Assembly (NCBI RefSeq): GCF_002209555.1
Contig: NZ_NJIF01000001.1
Span: forward strand, 682,001-746,000
DNA: 64,000 nt
Reading direction: 5' to 3'
From: Achromobacter insolitus
Lineage (GTDB): Bacteria > Pseudomonadota > Gammaproteobacteria > Burkholderiales > Burkholderiaceae_B
This document shows positions 17,274 to 25,680 of the stretch, piece after piece; the first letter of the stretch is position 1; each line of letters opens with the position of its first letter. The translations under genes were made by a program, and so were the position numbers. A model generated the notes under the pieces. It was given only the letters and a program-made list of their open reading frames with translations. It was not told where the DNA came from and did no database searches.

Positions 17274-18478
17274 TGCATGGCTCCCGCCGCCGCGCCGGTG
17301 CGGATGACGCCCGCCGCCTCCAGGGCGGCCAGGCTGGCGCCGTCGTAGCCGGCCATGGCGCGCAACAGCGCCGCCGTGTCCTGCCCCAGCGCGGGCGGGT
17401 AGTCCAGACGCGGCTGCCCGACGAACTTGAAGGGATTGCCCAGCATGCGCACGGTCTCGCCATCCCGTGGCCTGGCCACCTCTTCCACCATGCCGCGCGA
17501 CGCCGCCAGCGGATGGGCCAGCGCTTCGTCCACGCCCAGCACCAGCGCGGCGGGCACGCGCCGCGCCTCGAAGATGTCCAGCCATTGCTGCGCGCTGCGC
17601 GCGCCGATGGCACCCGACAAAGCCTCGGTCAGCGCGTCCACGTTGGCCACGCGCGCCGCGGGCGTGGCATAGCGCGGGTCGGCGGCGAGTTCGGGGAGCC
17701 CGATGGCGCCACACAAGGCCTGCCAAAATGCCTCGCCCGTGGGCGCCAGCGCGATCCACCGTCCGTCCGAGGTGCGATAGATGTCGCTGGGCGCGATCAT
17801 TCCGTGGCGCGCGCCCGCCGCGCGCGGCACGTGCCCGCCTTGCAGATAGCCCTGGGCCTGCCACGTCAGCATCGCCATCTGCGCGTCGAACAGCGACACC
17901 TGCACAGCCTCGCCCGCGCCGCTGGCCTGCGCCTGTGCCAAGCCGGCCGCCACGCCCAGCGCGAGGTACAGCCCGCCCGCCAGGTCCGCCACCTGATAAC
18001 CCACGCGCACCGGCTTGCCGCCCGCCTCCCCCGTGATGCTCATCAGCCCGGACATGGCCTGCAGCATCAGGTCAAATGCGGGCGCGCCCGCATAGGGCCC
18101 GCGGTCGTCCAGACCGATCAACTGGCCGACCACGATGCGCGGATTGATCGCGGCCAGGGTCGCGTGGTCCAGCCCCAGCCGAGCCGGAACGTCCGAGGCG
18201 AAACCGTAGATCACCGCGTCCGCCTCGCGCACCAGATCCTGGAACGCCTGCCGGCCCAGCGGATGCTTCAGGTCCAGCGCCACGCTGCGCTTGCCCCGGT
18301 TTACCGACAGGAAGAACGGCGAATCCTGCGTTTCGGTGACCGGAGGCACCGAGCGCGCGTAGTCGCCGCTGACGGGCTCCACCTTGATGACCTCGGCGCC
18401 CAATTGCGCCAGCAACTGGCCGGCGAATGGTCCGCCCAGCACCCACGTCAGATCCAGTATGACCTTGCCCTGCAGCAT
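17270..18478 (-). CDS. class III (CaiB/BaiF) CoA-transferase
   Basis: Moves CoA from a donor such as succinyl-CoA to a carboxylic acid, the activating step of this operon. The 402-residue protein starts with the family-typical [20 protein letters not shown] after a strong GGGAGGGGG ribosome-binding site. D136 in [14 protein letters not shown] is the expected catalytic aspartate that forms the acyl-anhydride intermediate. It is the first gene, divergent from a LysR regulator, with an LTTR-type operator 16 bp upstream of its start. The acid is not known; a short-chain or branched dicarboxylic acid would suit the downstream dehydrogenase and reductase. Confidence 0.9.
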   Translation of the reverse strand: MLQGKVILDLTWVLGGPFAGQLLAQLGAEVIKVEPVSGDYARSVPPVTETQDSPFFLSVNRGKRSVALDLKHPLGRQAFQDLVREADAVIYGFASDVPARLGLDHATLAAINPRIVVGQLIGLDDRGPYAGAPAFDLMLQAMSGLMSITGEAGGKPVRVGYQVADLAGGLYLALGVAAGLAQAQASGAGEAVQVSLFDAQMAMLTWQAQGYLQGGHVPRAAGARHGMIAPSDIYRTSDGRWIALAPTGEAFWQALCGAIGLPELAADPRYATPAARVANVDALTEALSGAIGARSAQQWLDIFEARRVPAALVLGVDEALAHPLAASRGMVEEVARPRDGETVRMLGNPFKFVGQPRLDYPPALGQDTAALLRAMAGYDGASLAALEAAGVIRTGAAAGAMQ

Positions 18479-18493
18479 GCCCCCTCCCTTACG

Positions 18494-18508
18494 GTGAGTT
18501 AAATTCAC
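18494..18508. promoter_or_regulatory. LysR-type operator, CoA-transferase side
   Basis: GTGA-GTTAAAT-TCAC is an interrupted palindrome containing T-N11-A, 16 bp upstream of the CoA-transferase start. It is nearly identical to the element in front of the divergent LysR gene (GTGAGTTAAATTCACA against GTGAGGTAATTTCACA). Confidence 0.7.
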
Positions 18509-18618
18509 AGCGTTCCCGGGGCGCGACATCCATTGCCGCGTTTTTCCGGCCTGCAACCATGCGGCGTATTCCAGCACGGGAGCGGGTGCCGGGGCCAGGC
18601 ATCATTTCTCGCGACTGT

Positions 18619-18635
18619 TGTGAGGTAATTTCACA
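18619..18635. promoter_or_regulatory. LysR-type operator abutting the lysR start codon
   Basis: TGTGA-GGTAATT-TCACA has perfect 5-bp arms and the T-N11-A pattern, ending at the base before the ATG. The GAGG that would serve as ribosome-binding site lies inside it, so binding here should block expression of the regulator itself. Confidence 0.7.
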
Positions 18636-19547
18636 ATGAAACCCAGACTGCCGCCCTTGACCTCCATCCGCGCCTTTGAATCCGCGGGCCGTCAGCTGAG
18701 CTTCACGCAAGCCGCCGACGAGCTCTCCGTCACGCATGGCGCAATAAGCCATCAGATCAAGGCGCTGGAAGATTGGCTGGGCGTGAAGCTGTTTCGCCGC
18801 CTGGGGAAGAAGATCGAGCTGACCGACCAGGGGCGTCTCTATCTGGACACCATCAGCCCCGCACTGAACGCGATCGCATCGGCCTCCCGAAGCCTGCGCA
18901 CACGCGAAGTGCTGCGCGTGAACGCGCTGCCCACATTCACCATGCGCTGGCTGTTTCCTCGGCTGGCGCGGTTTCGTGAGCATTACCCCGAAGTGGAGGT
19001 GGAAATCTCCACCGGGCTGGAGCCCTACAGCCGCCTGCCCTCGAACCTGGACGTGGTGATCCGGCGCGAGGCCGAACCCGTGCCCGGCCTCTACAAGCGC
19101 CGCGTGCTGAACGAGAGTTTCTTTCCTGTGTGCGCGCCCGGCCTGCTGCAGCGACTGCCGCTGGAACGCATCACCGACCTGTCTCGCCACACCTTCCTGC
19201 ATTGCCGTGCGCGGCGCAGCGCGTGGAACGACTGGCTGGCCAGCGTGCAGCACAGCCGCGTCGTGCCGGCCGAATCGCTGGAGCTGGAACACCTGTATTT
19301 CGCATTGCAGGCCGCGCTTGACGGGCTGGGCATGACCATCGGCTATTCGTCGCTGGTGGCCAGCGACATCGAGGACGGAAGGCTGCTGGCGCCGTTCGGC
19401 CCGCTGACCGTGCAGTCGCCCGGCTACTTCCTCATCATCCGCGAGGACCGCCGCCACGATCCGATGCTGAAGACCTTCTGCGACTGGCTGATGGTCGAAG
19501 GCGAGCGCTTCAACAAGCACATGGAAACGTTGGTGCCCGGAGGCTGA
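18636..19547 (+). CDS. LysR-family regulator (GcvA-like) of the CoA-transferase operon
   Basis: A 303-residue transcription factor. The N-terminal winged helix (LTSIRAFESAGRQLSFTQAADELSV, read in parts at residues 8-32; SHQIKALEDWLG at 38-49) is typical of the GcvA branch, followed by a type 2 periplasmic-binding-like effector domain from about residue 92 to the end. It is divergent from the CoA-transferase/dehydrogenase/reductase operon, and two almost identical GTGA-N7-TCAC sites occupy the intergenic region. The inducer is probably the operon substrate or its CoA ester; this is inference. Confidence 0.93.
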   Translation: MKPRLPPLTSIRAFESAGRQLSFTQAADELSVTHGAISHQIKALEDWLGVKLFRRLGKKIELTDQGRLYLDTISPALNAIASASRSLRTREVLRVNALPTFTMRWLFPRLARFREHYPEVEVEISTGLEPYSRLPSNLDVVIRREAEPVPGLYKRRVLNESFFPVCAPGLLQRLPLERITDLSRHTFLHCRARRSAWNDWLASVQHSRVVPAESLELEHLYFALQAALDGLGMTIGYSSLVASDIEDGRLLAPFGPLTVQSPGYFLIIREDRRHDPMLKTFCDWLMVEGERFNKHMETLVPGG

Positions 19548-19554
19548 AGTCCGC

Positions 19555-19583
19555 CGCCCTGCCCGCCGCCGCGGCGCAGGGCG
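19555..19583. terminator. hairpin between convergent lysR and amidohydrolase genes
   Basis: CGCCCTGC and GCAGGGCG form an 8-bp stem with a 13-nt GC-rich loop between the two convergent stop codons. No T tract is present, so it is only a candidate bidirectional terminator. Confidence 0.35.
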
Positions 19584-19595
19584 TTGCGGCAGCCC

Positions 19596-20843
19596 TCAAA
19601 CCGCGAGTTCGTCGAACTGTACTTTGCCGCCCTGCATCACCAGCGGAATATGCTCGCCCTGGCCCAGCAGGCAAGACAGGTCGCGCAGAGGGTTGCCGTC
19701 CACCACCAGCATGTCGGCGAACGCGCCCGGCGCGATGCGGCCCAGCTTGTCCTGCATGCCCAGCACCTCGGCTCCCACCAGCGTGGCGCTGGCGATCACG
19801 GCCTGCGGTCCCAGCACCTCGGCGCGCAGGCGGAACTCGTCGCTCTGCAGTCGGTGCGACGGCCCCAGCAGGTCCGTGCCGAAGCCCATGGAGACGCCCG
19901 CGTCGCGGTAGATTTCCAACGAGCGCAGGCCGGCGTTGCGCACCTGCGCGATCTTGGCCACGCTGTCCGCGGGCAGGCCGAGATCCGCGCCTTCCGTGGC
20001 CAGCGCCTCGTAGGTCACGAGCGTAGGCACCACGTAGGCCCCGCTATCCGCCATCAGCCGCGCGGCCTCGGCGTCGACCAGATTGCCGTGCTCGATGGTG
20101 CGCACGCCGCAGCGCACGGCCCGCGCAATCGCGTCCGCGGTGTAGGCGTGGGCCAGCACGTAGGTTTGACGCGCGCGTGCCTCGGCCACGATGGCGCGGA
20201 TCTCGTCTTCCGAATAGCCCCAGGCGCCCACCGGATCGGTCGGGGAAGCCACGCCGCCCGATGCCATGATCTTGATCTGGTCCGCGCCCATCTGCAGCTC
20301 CTGGCGCACCGCGCGGCGCACCTCGTCCACGCCGTCGGCCACGCGCGCCAGCGCTCCGACCCGCACGCAACAGGGGCAAGGTGAATCGCCCGGCATGAAG
20401 TCGGTGCGTGCGCGCCCGTCGCCATGGCCGCCCGTCTGGCTCAAGGCCCGGCCGGACACGAACAGGCGCGGCCCCTGCACCAGGCCCTGCTCCACTGCCT
20501 GTTTGAAGGCATGGCCCGCGCCGCCGGCGTCGCGCACCGTGGTGAAGCCGCGCCGCAGCATGTCGCGCAGTATGGGCGCGGAGCGGAACGTCACCAGCAC
20601 ATTGGGCATCGCCATTTGTTGCGGCAGATTGAGCTGCACCGCGATTACGTGCACGTGCAGGTCGATCAGGCCGGGCATCAGCGTCTTGCCCTTCAGGTCG
20701 ATGACGCGCGCCCGCGCCGCGGACAAGGGCCGGTCCGAGACTTCCTTGACCAGGCCGTCCTCGACCAGCACGTCGTGGCCTTCCAGCAGCTCGGACCGGG
20801 CCGGATCCAGCAGCGCGGCGTTCTTGAACAATATGCTTTCCAT
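19596..20843 (-). CDS. metal-dependent amidohydrolase (imidazolonepropionase/prolidase-like)
   Basis: A 415-residue cytoplasmic hydrolase of the amidohydrolase superfamily. The metal site is visible: H63 and H65 in DLHVHV, the lysine in DQIKIMASGG, histidines in LAHAYT and TIEHGNL, and the catalytic aspartate in GFGTDLLG. The C-terminal ADMLVVDGNPL is typical of the small beta domain. The start chosen follows TAGGGAGCATC; a longer frame lacks family similarity. It is the third gene of an operon with an MFS transporter and a GAF protein, so it likely hydrolyses the compound the transporter brings in. The exact amide or lactam is unknown. Confidence 0.88.
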   Translation of the reverse strand: MESILFKNAALLDPARSELLEGHDVLVEDGLVKEVSDRPLSAARARVIDLKGKTLMPGLIDLHVHVIAVQLNLPQQMAMPNVLVTFRSAPILRDMLRRGFTTVRDAGGAGHAFKQAVEQGLVQGPRLFVSGRALSQTGGHGDGRARTDFMPGDSPCPCCVRVGALARVADGVDEVRRAVRQELQMGADQIKIMASGGVASPTDPVGAWGYSEDEIRAIVAEARARQTYVLAHAYTADAIARAVRCGVRTIEHGNLVDAEAARLMADSGAYVVPTLVTYEALATEGADLGLPADSVAKIAQVRNAGLRSLEIYRDAGVSMGFGTDLLGPSHRLQSDEFRLRAEVLGPQAVIASATLVGAEVLGMQDKLGRIAPGAFADMLVVDGNPLRDLSCLLGQGEHIPLVMQGGKVQFDELAV

Positions 20844-20907
20844 GATGCTCCCTAGGTTCGGATGATGAATGCGTGTAGAAGTCCTGGCCGGCGTTGCGGC
20901 GGCCGCG

Positions 20908-21402
20908 TCAGGCGCAGCACAGCGCCGGCAGCACCAGCTGGGCATAGGGGCGGCACGCGGCCGCGTCTTCCGCCCCGTACCAATGCGCGGCGTGCAGCAG
21001 GTTCAGCGAGCCCACGGTGCGGCCGCGCCAGCGTATCGGCATGTTCAGCACGCTCTGGCAATCCAGCGATGCGATCAGCGCATGGTCGGAAAAGACCGCC
21101 TGCAGATCGGCGGGCGTGCGGCCGATATAGGGCTCGCCCCGATCCAGCACCGTTTCGGTCCAAAGCCCCGGAGCCAGCATCTTGCTGCCGCCGGCGGGAT
21201 AGGCCTCGGGCAAATTCGAGTACAGCCGTGTCGCCACGCCGGTGCGCGGATCGTAGGAAAGGATGGTGAACAGGCGGTGGCCGATGGAGGCGGCCAGGGC
21301 CTGGTCCACCGCCGCGTACACCGCCTGCGGCTGGGCGACCTCGGCATGCGCGCGCGCCAGGGCGTCCAGTGTCGGAATCAAGCCCGCGCGGGTGCCGCTC
21401 AT
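20908..21402 (-). CDS. small GAF-domain protein
   Basis: A 164-residue protein that is essentially one GAF domain, with HRLFTILSYDPRTGVATRLYS at the first strands and SVLNMPIRWRGRTVGSLNLL near residue 125-144. GAF domains bind small molecules; no output domain is attached. Its ATG overlaps the MFS stop as ATGA, and the amidohydrolase follows 64 bp later, so it belongs to that operon. It could sense the transported compound or have become enzymatic, as in free methionine-R-sulfoxide reductase, but the cysteines of that enzyme cannot be matched here with confidence. Confidence 0.8.
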   Translation of the reverse strand: MSGTRAGLIPTLDALARAHAEVAQPQAVYAAVDQALAASIGHRLFTILSYDPRTGVATRLYSNLPEAYPAGGSKMLAPGLWTETVLDRGEPYIGRTPADLQAVFSDHALIASLDCQSVLNMPIRWRGRTVGSLNLLHAAHWYGAEDAAACRPYAQLVLPALCCA

Positions 21403-22757
21403 TTCACGCCTCCGGCCGCGATTTCCTCCAACGAGCGTCCGCGCGTGGGCACGCCCATCAACACCACCACCAGCGCGCCCAGCAGCAGGGTCACCGTGGT
21501 GGTTCCAAACACGCCCAGGAAGCCGAAGTTCGGGTACAGATACCCCACCAGGATGGGCGAGACGATGGCTCCTACCCGACCGATGGCGGACGCCAGCCCC
21601 GCGCCGGTGGTCCGCACCGCCGTGGGAAACACTTCCGCGGTGTAGGCGTACACGCCCGCATAGGTGCCGTTCATAAAGAACGACATGAGCACGCCGGCCA
21701 GCATGATCTGCCCGTCGCTGTGCGACAGCGCCAGGCCCAGCGCGCTGGCGCCACCCAGCAGCATGTAGCTGGCGATGGTGGCCTGTCGGCCGATCTTCTC
21801 GTTGAGCCAGGCGGCGCTGAAATAGCCCGGCACCTGCGCGCAATACATGGCCAGCGAATACGAAAAGCTCTTGGTGATGCTCATCCCGCTCTCGACCAGC
21901 AGGCCGGGAATCCAGACGAAGAACGAGTAGTAGCTGAACGTGATGGACAGCCACATGATCCAGGTCATGAAGGTGATGCGGGCCTGCCGGCCGGTGACCA
22001 GCAGCGCGAAGTTCTCGCGCAGGCTGCCGCCGCCGCGCGCGGGCTCGGCCGGCTCGGGCCGTGGCTCGGCCAGCGCGTGGCCGCGCCGCGTGAAGTCGGC
22101 CTCGATGCGGTCCAGGATGACGCCTGCCTCCTGTTCGCGGCCCCGGCTTTCCAGCCAGCGCGGCGACTCGGGCAGCGCCCGCCGCCACCACAGCAGCATC
22201 ACGACGGGCAACGCCGTGATCACCAGCACAATGCGCCAGCCGCTGGCGTGCGCCGGCACGATGAAATAGCCCAGCAACGCGGCCGCCACGAAGCCGAACG
22301 AGAAGAAGCCCGCCAGCGCCCCGGTGAAGCTGCCGCGAAAGCGCCGCGCCACGAATTCCGCAAGATAAGGCGCGATGATCGCGCTCTCGGCGCCCGTGCC
22401 CATGCCCGCGACCACCCGCGCCACAAAGAACGGCGGCCAGCTGTCCACCCAGGCGCTCACCAGCGACGCCACGCAATACAGCGCCAGCGCCCACATCATC
22501 ACCGCGCGCCGGCCGATCAGGTCGCCCAGCGTGCCTGCCAGCAGCGCGCCGAAGAAGAAGCCGATGAAAGTGCTGCTGCCCAGCAGGCCGATCTGCACGC
22601 TGCTCAAGCCCCACTCCGTGCGCAGCACCGGCAGGATGAACGCCAGCACGGCGGCGTCCATGGCGTCGAACATATAACCCAGGCCGCCCATCAGCAGCAG
22701 GTGTTTATGAAAACGTGCGAAAGGCAGGCGCTCAATCCGCGCCGAGATCATGGACAT
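21399..22757 (-). CDS. major facilitator superfamily transporter (metabolite:H+ symporter type)
   Basis: A 452-residue inner-membrane transporter with 12 predicted helices. The loop 2-3 motif GTLGDLIGRR, the sugar/acid-type ALPESPRWL after helix 6 and ARITFMTWIM at the start of the second half support the family. The start at 22757 follows AGGGGAATCGC and is preferred over one 24 codons upstream that adds a charged, non-family leader. First gene of the operon with a GAF protein and an amidohydrolase, divergent from a LysR regulator. The substrate is unknown; aromatic or other organic acids are usual for this subgroup. Confidence 0.9.
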   Translation of the reverse strand: MSMISARIERLPFARFHKHLLLMGGLGYMFDAMDAAVLAFILPVLRTEWGLSSVQIGLLGSSTFIGFFFGALLAGTLGDLIGRRAVMMWALALYCVASLVSAWVDSWPPFFVARVVAGMGTGAESAIIAPYLAEFVARRFRGSFTGALAGFFSFGFVAAALLGYFIVPAHASGWRIVLVITALPVVMLLWWRRALPESPRWLESRGREQEAGVILDRIEADFTRRGHALAEPRPEPAEPARGGGSLRENFALLVTGRQARITFMTWIMWLSITFSYYSFFVWIPGLLVESGMSITKSFSYSLAMYCAQVPGYFSAAWLNEKIGRQATIASYMLLGGASALGLALSHSDGQIMLAGVLMSFFMNGTYAGVYAYTAEVFPTAVRTTGAGLASAIGRVGAIVSPILVGYLYPNFGFLGVFGTTTVTLLLGALVVVLMGVPTRGRSLEEIAAGGVK

Positions 22758-22846
22758 GCGATTCCCCTGTAGCCGACGGTTCGGACCGTACTTGATGAGA
22801 AAGCGCATGATAGGCACGCGTGATTTCATGAATCCAATTTATAGTA

Positions 22847-22863
22847 ATGATGCCCTCTATCAT
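22847..22863. promoter_or_regulatory. LysR-type operator between the MFS operon and lysR
   Basis: ATGAT-GCCCTCT-ATCAT has perfect 5-bp arms and includes a T-N11-A motif. It is 18 bp upstream of the lysR start and about 90 bp upstream of the MFS start, the expected place for a shared LysR site. Confidence 0.55.
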
Positions 22864-22881
22864 TGATGTGAATATCCTTCC

Positions 22882-23820
22882 ATGACCTTCCGCACCCTGG
22901 ACCTGAACCTGCTCAAGGTCTTCGAAGCCCTGATGACCGAGGGCAGTGTCACGCGCGCAGCCAATGCGCTGTTCATGACCCAGCCCGCCGTCAGCAATGC
23001 GCTGGCCCGTCTGCGCGAAAGCCTGGGCGACCCGCTGTTCGTGCGCGCCGGCAACGGTGTCATGCCGACCCAGCGCGCGGCCGTGCTGTGGAACGAGCTG
23101 GCCGAGGCGCTGGACCGCATGCGCAGCGCGCTCGACCCTGACGCCTTCGACCCGGCGCGCGCCAAGGTCGAGTTCAGTCTGTCCATGTCGGATTACACGG
23201 CGGGCATCGTCATGCCCCCGCTATGCGGCCTGCTGGCGCGCGCGGCGCCCCAGGCGCGCGTGCGCACCCTGCCCAACAATGTGGTGGATATTCCCGATCA
23301 GCTGGAAGACAACCGCGCCGACTGCGTGCTCAGCGCCTACATCAACGAAGCCCAGTACCCGGGCCACATCCGCTCGCGTTCGCTGTGGCTGGTGGAGTAC
23401 GCCTGCTTCATGCGCCGCGACCATCCGCTGGCCTCCATGAAACGCCTGAGCACGCGGGCCTTTCTATCGGCCCGCCACGTGGACGTGAGCCTGGGCGGGC
23501 AGACGCCGCCCTCGTATGACGTGTACCTGTCGGCGCGCGGCCTGTCGCGCGACGTGGCGGCCCTGGTCAACCACTACAACGTGGCCTACGAAATGCTGCG
23601 CCATACCGACATGATCGCGGTGTTGCCGCGCCATCTTGGCGCGCTGACACCGCATGCGCCCTATCTGCGCGCCATGGCGCTGCCCATGCTCGCGCCGCCC
23701 CGCACCATCACACTGTTCTGGCACCAGCGCAACGACACGGTGCCGGCGCAGCGCTGGCTGCGCCAGACCCTGGTGGACTTGTTCGCCAGCGGCGAGAACA
23801 CGGCGACGCCGGTCCCCTGA
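22882..23820 (+). CDS. LysR-family regulator of the MFS-amidohydrolase operon
   Basis: A 312-residue transcription factor. The winged helix (LNLLKVFEALMTEGSVTRAA at residues 8-27, QPAVSNALARLRESLGDPLF at 34-53) is of the NodD/NahR-like type, which often responds to aromatic compounds. The effector domain follows from about residue 90. It is divergent from the MFS gene with an interrupted palindrome between them, so control of that operon is the natural inference. It converges on the E2 gene with only 14 bp between stops. Confidence 0.92.
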   Translation: MTFRTLDLNLLKVFEALMTEGSVTRAANALFMTQPAVSNALARLRESLGDPLFVRAGNGVMPTQRAAVLWNELAEALDRMRSALDPDAFDPARAKVEFSLSMSDYTAGIVMPPLCGLLARAAPQARVRTLPNNVVDIPDQLEDNRADCVLSAYINEAQYPGHIRSRSLWLVEYACFMRRDHPLASMKRLSTRAFLSARHVDVSLGGQTPPSYDVYLSARGLSRDVAALVNHYNVAYEMLRHTDMIAVLPRHLGALTPHAPYLRAMALPMLAPPRTITLFWHQRNDTVPAQRWLRQTLVDLFASGENTATPVP

Positions 23821-23834
23821 ACGCTGGCGGCCGC

Positions 23835-25181
23835 TCAGCGCGCCGCTGCCAGCGCGTCCAGCACAATATCCGCCACCAGCTTCGCCGCTTCCCATTGCGG
23901 CATGTGGCCCGCGTCCGGTAGCAGGTGCAGCGCGGTGCGGGGCGGTGCGTTCAGGGCGTGGCGCCACGGGATGACAGCGTCGCGCCGCCCATGGATCAGC
24001 GTGCAGCGGCACGCGAGATGGTTCAGGTCCTCGACAATGCTCAGCTGCTGCACACCGTCCCAGCTCGCTTCCCTGCACAACTCGATCAGGGGTTCGCGCC
24101 GCGCCTGGGTGCTTTGCCGCAAGGCATCGATGAAATTACCCGACGGCGTCATGCCCGAAACAGTGAGCTTTTGCAGTTCACGCTGCGCCGCCTCGTTGGT
24201 ACCGGCATACGCCATGCCCGTAAGAAAGCTCTGGTTTATCTCCGTGCCCAATCCGACCGGCGCGATGAGGATCAGGCTGTCCACCGCCATGCCGGGCCGG
24301 GACGCGGCACGTGCTGCCACGGCAGCGCCGAATGAATGGCCGATCAGGGTCACGGGTCCGCCGCACAGGAACGCGACGGTATCGACCACAGCGTCGACGA
24401 CCTGTTCGAAGCGTGTCGCCTGCGAGCGCGTCGCGCCATGGCAAGGCAGATCCATCGCCAGCACACGCAGCCCCGCACGGCTGAGCGCATGCGCCAGGCT
24501 GGCCCAGGCGTCGCGGTCGCCGAACATGCCGTGTATGAGCACGGCGGTCTGGCTGTCCGGGCTGCTTGCCTCCCAGACCGTGAACCGGACGTCGCCATGG
24601 GGGGTTGTCGCCCAGCCCTCGCGCTTGTCGCCCTGCGCTCCCCGCAACTGCATGCGATCCTGCCCGCTTGTGCCCGCCTGACCGAGGTCGGCCACGGTCA
24701 CGCGGCCATTGGGGCCCGACCCCTCCACCCCATCCAGCGCAATACCGTGCTCGGCCGCGACGCGCCGGGCGGCGGGGGTGGAGAACTTGCGCACGCCCGA
24801 CGGTAAAGCATGCGCCGGCTGGGCCGGCCGGACCGGCTGCGCCGCCGCGGGCGCGGGGGTCGGCGAGGCCGGCGGCACCTGCGTGCCACTGGGATGGGGC
24901 GATGCGGACTGCGGCTGCGACTTGAGCGGCGCCTCCCCCTCCATCTGGATTCTCGCGATTACCGTGTCCGCGTTGACTATGCCGTCCACGGCGACCAGGT
25001 GTTCCACCATGATCCCGTCATCATGCGCCGGCACCTCGATGATGGACTTGTCCGTTTCAATCTCGACCAGCACATCGCCCGTCTTGAAGGCCTGGCCCGG
25101 CGCCACGATCCAGGCGACCAGGCGGGCGGCGTCCAGGGCTTCGCCCGTCGGCGGGACGACCATATCCAGCGTTCTCGTCAT
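23835..25181 (-). CDS. AcoC-type E2 subunit (lipoyl domain plus alpha/beta-hydrolase-fold acyltransferase)
   Basis: Acyltransferase component of an acetoin/2-oxoacid dehydrogenase complex. Domains in order: lipoyl domain 1-80 with lipoyl-lysine K45 in ETDKS; Pro/Ala linker 85-128; E3/E1-binding domain about 130-168 (STPAARRVAAEHGI); then an alpha/beta-hydrolase domain 195-448 with triad candidates S283 (GHSFG), D401 and H426. This architecture is that of AcoC of acetoin dehydrogenase, not of pyruvate dehydrogenase E2. Last gene of the 12-kb sulfonate-type operon, 18 bp after the VOC gene. No E3 (dihydrolipoamide dehydrogenase) gene is present, so a housekeeping E3 must serve. Confidence 0.9.
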   Translation of the reverse strand: MTRTLDMVVPPTGEALDAARLVAWIVAPGQAFKTGDVLVEIETDKSIIEVPAHDDGIMVEHLVAVDGIVNADTVIARIQMEGEAPLKSQPQSASPHPSGTQVPPASPTPAPAAAQPVRPAQPAHALPSGVRKFSTPAARRVAAEHGIALDGVEGSGPNGRVTVADLGQAGTSGQDRMQLRGAQGDKREGWATTPHGDVRFTVWEASSPDSQTAVLIHGMFGDRDAWASLAHALSRAGLRVLAMDLPCHGATRSQATRFEQVVDAVVDTVAFLCGGPVTLIGHSFGAAVAARAASRPGMAVDSLILIAPVGLGTEINQSFLTGMAYAGTNEAAQRELQKLTVSGMTPSGNFIDALRQSTQARREPLIELCREASWDGVQQLSIVEDLNHLACRCTLIHGRRDAVIPWRHALNAPPRTALHLLPDAGHMPQWEAAKLVADIVLDALAAAR

Positions 25182-25199
25182 GCTCTTTCCTTCAAAAGG

Positions 25200-25652
25200 T
25201 CAGGCCGCCGGGCTCATGAACTGGATGAACTCCGTGATGGCCCCTTCGGGCTCCATCAGATAGAAGACCTTGGTGCGTCCCTGCCGCATGACCCGCGGCG
25301 ACGAAACGCTTTCATAGCCTGCCTGCGTCGCCTGCTCATATACGGCGTCCACGTCCTCCACTTCGAAGGCCATATGGCTGTAGCCGAAGTCACATTGGCG
25401 GCGCGGCTGCTTGTCGCCGTCCGGCGTGTAGTACTTGAACAGCTCGACCCGGTGCCCGCCATGGCGCAGCATGGCCCAGCGTATGGTGGCGCCCGGCAGG
25501 CCGACCACTTCGCCCAGCGCCGGTTCGGAGCGATGGTCCATTTCGCCCTCCAGCTCGAAGCCCAGAAAGCCGGTGTAGAAGTTCCGCGCGCGCTCGAAAT
25601 CGTTGACGCATACGGCGGTGTGGTGGGTAGCGAGCAGTTTGTCTTTCAGCAT
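25200..25652 (-). CDS. VOC (glyoxalase/dioxygenase fold) family protein
   Basis: A 150-residue metalloprotein of the vicinal-oxygen-chelate superfamily, two beta-alpha-beta-beta-beta modules. Likely metal ligands are the histidine in ATHHTAVCV, the glutamate in HRVELFKYY, the histidine in GYSHMAFEV and the glutamate in AITEFIQF. The family includes glyoxalase I, epimerases and dioxygenases; the reaction cannot be told from sequence. It is encoded between E1 and E2 of a thiamine/lipoate complex, with GGGAGAGACC ahead of the ATG. In that position an isomerase or detoxifier for a reactive aldehyde or ketose intermediate is plausible, but this is inference. Confidence 0.85.
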   Translation of the reverse strand: MLKDKLLATHHTAVCVNDFERARNFYTGFLGFELEGEMDHRSEPALGEVVGLPGATIRWAMLRHGGHRVELFKYYTPDGDKQPRRQCDFGYSHMAFEVEDVDAVYEQATQAGYESVSSPRVMRQGRTKVFYLMEPEGAITEFIQFMSPAA

Positions 25653-25680
25653 TGGTCTCTCCCAGGCTGGGGCGCCTGCA

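Noticed and set aside
17274-17864. Extension of the dehydrogenase-reductase open frame upstream of 17273 into the CoA-transferase gene
   Set aside because: This part is the antisense-frame-like shadow of the CoA-transferase; the dehydrogenase has a family-typical start with an ATGA overlap at 17273.
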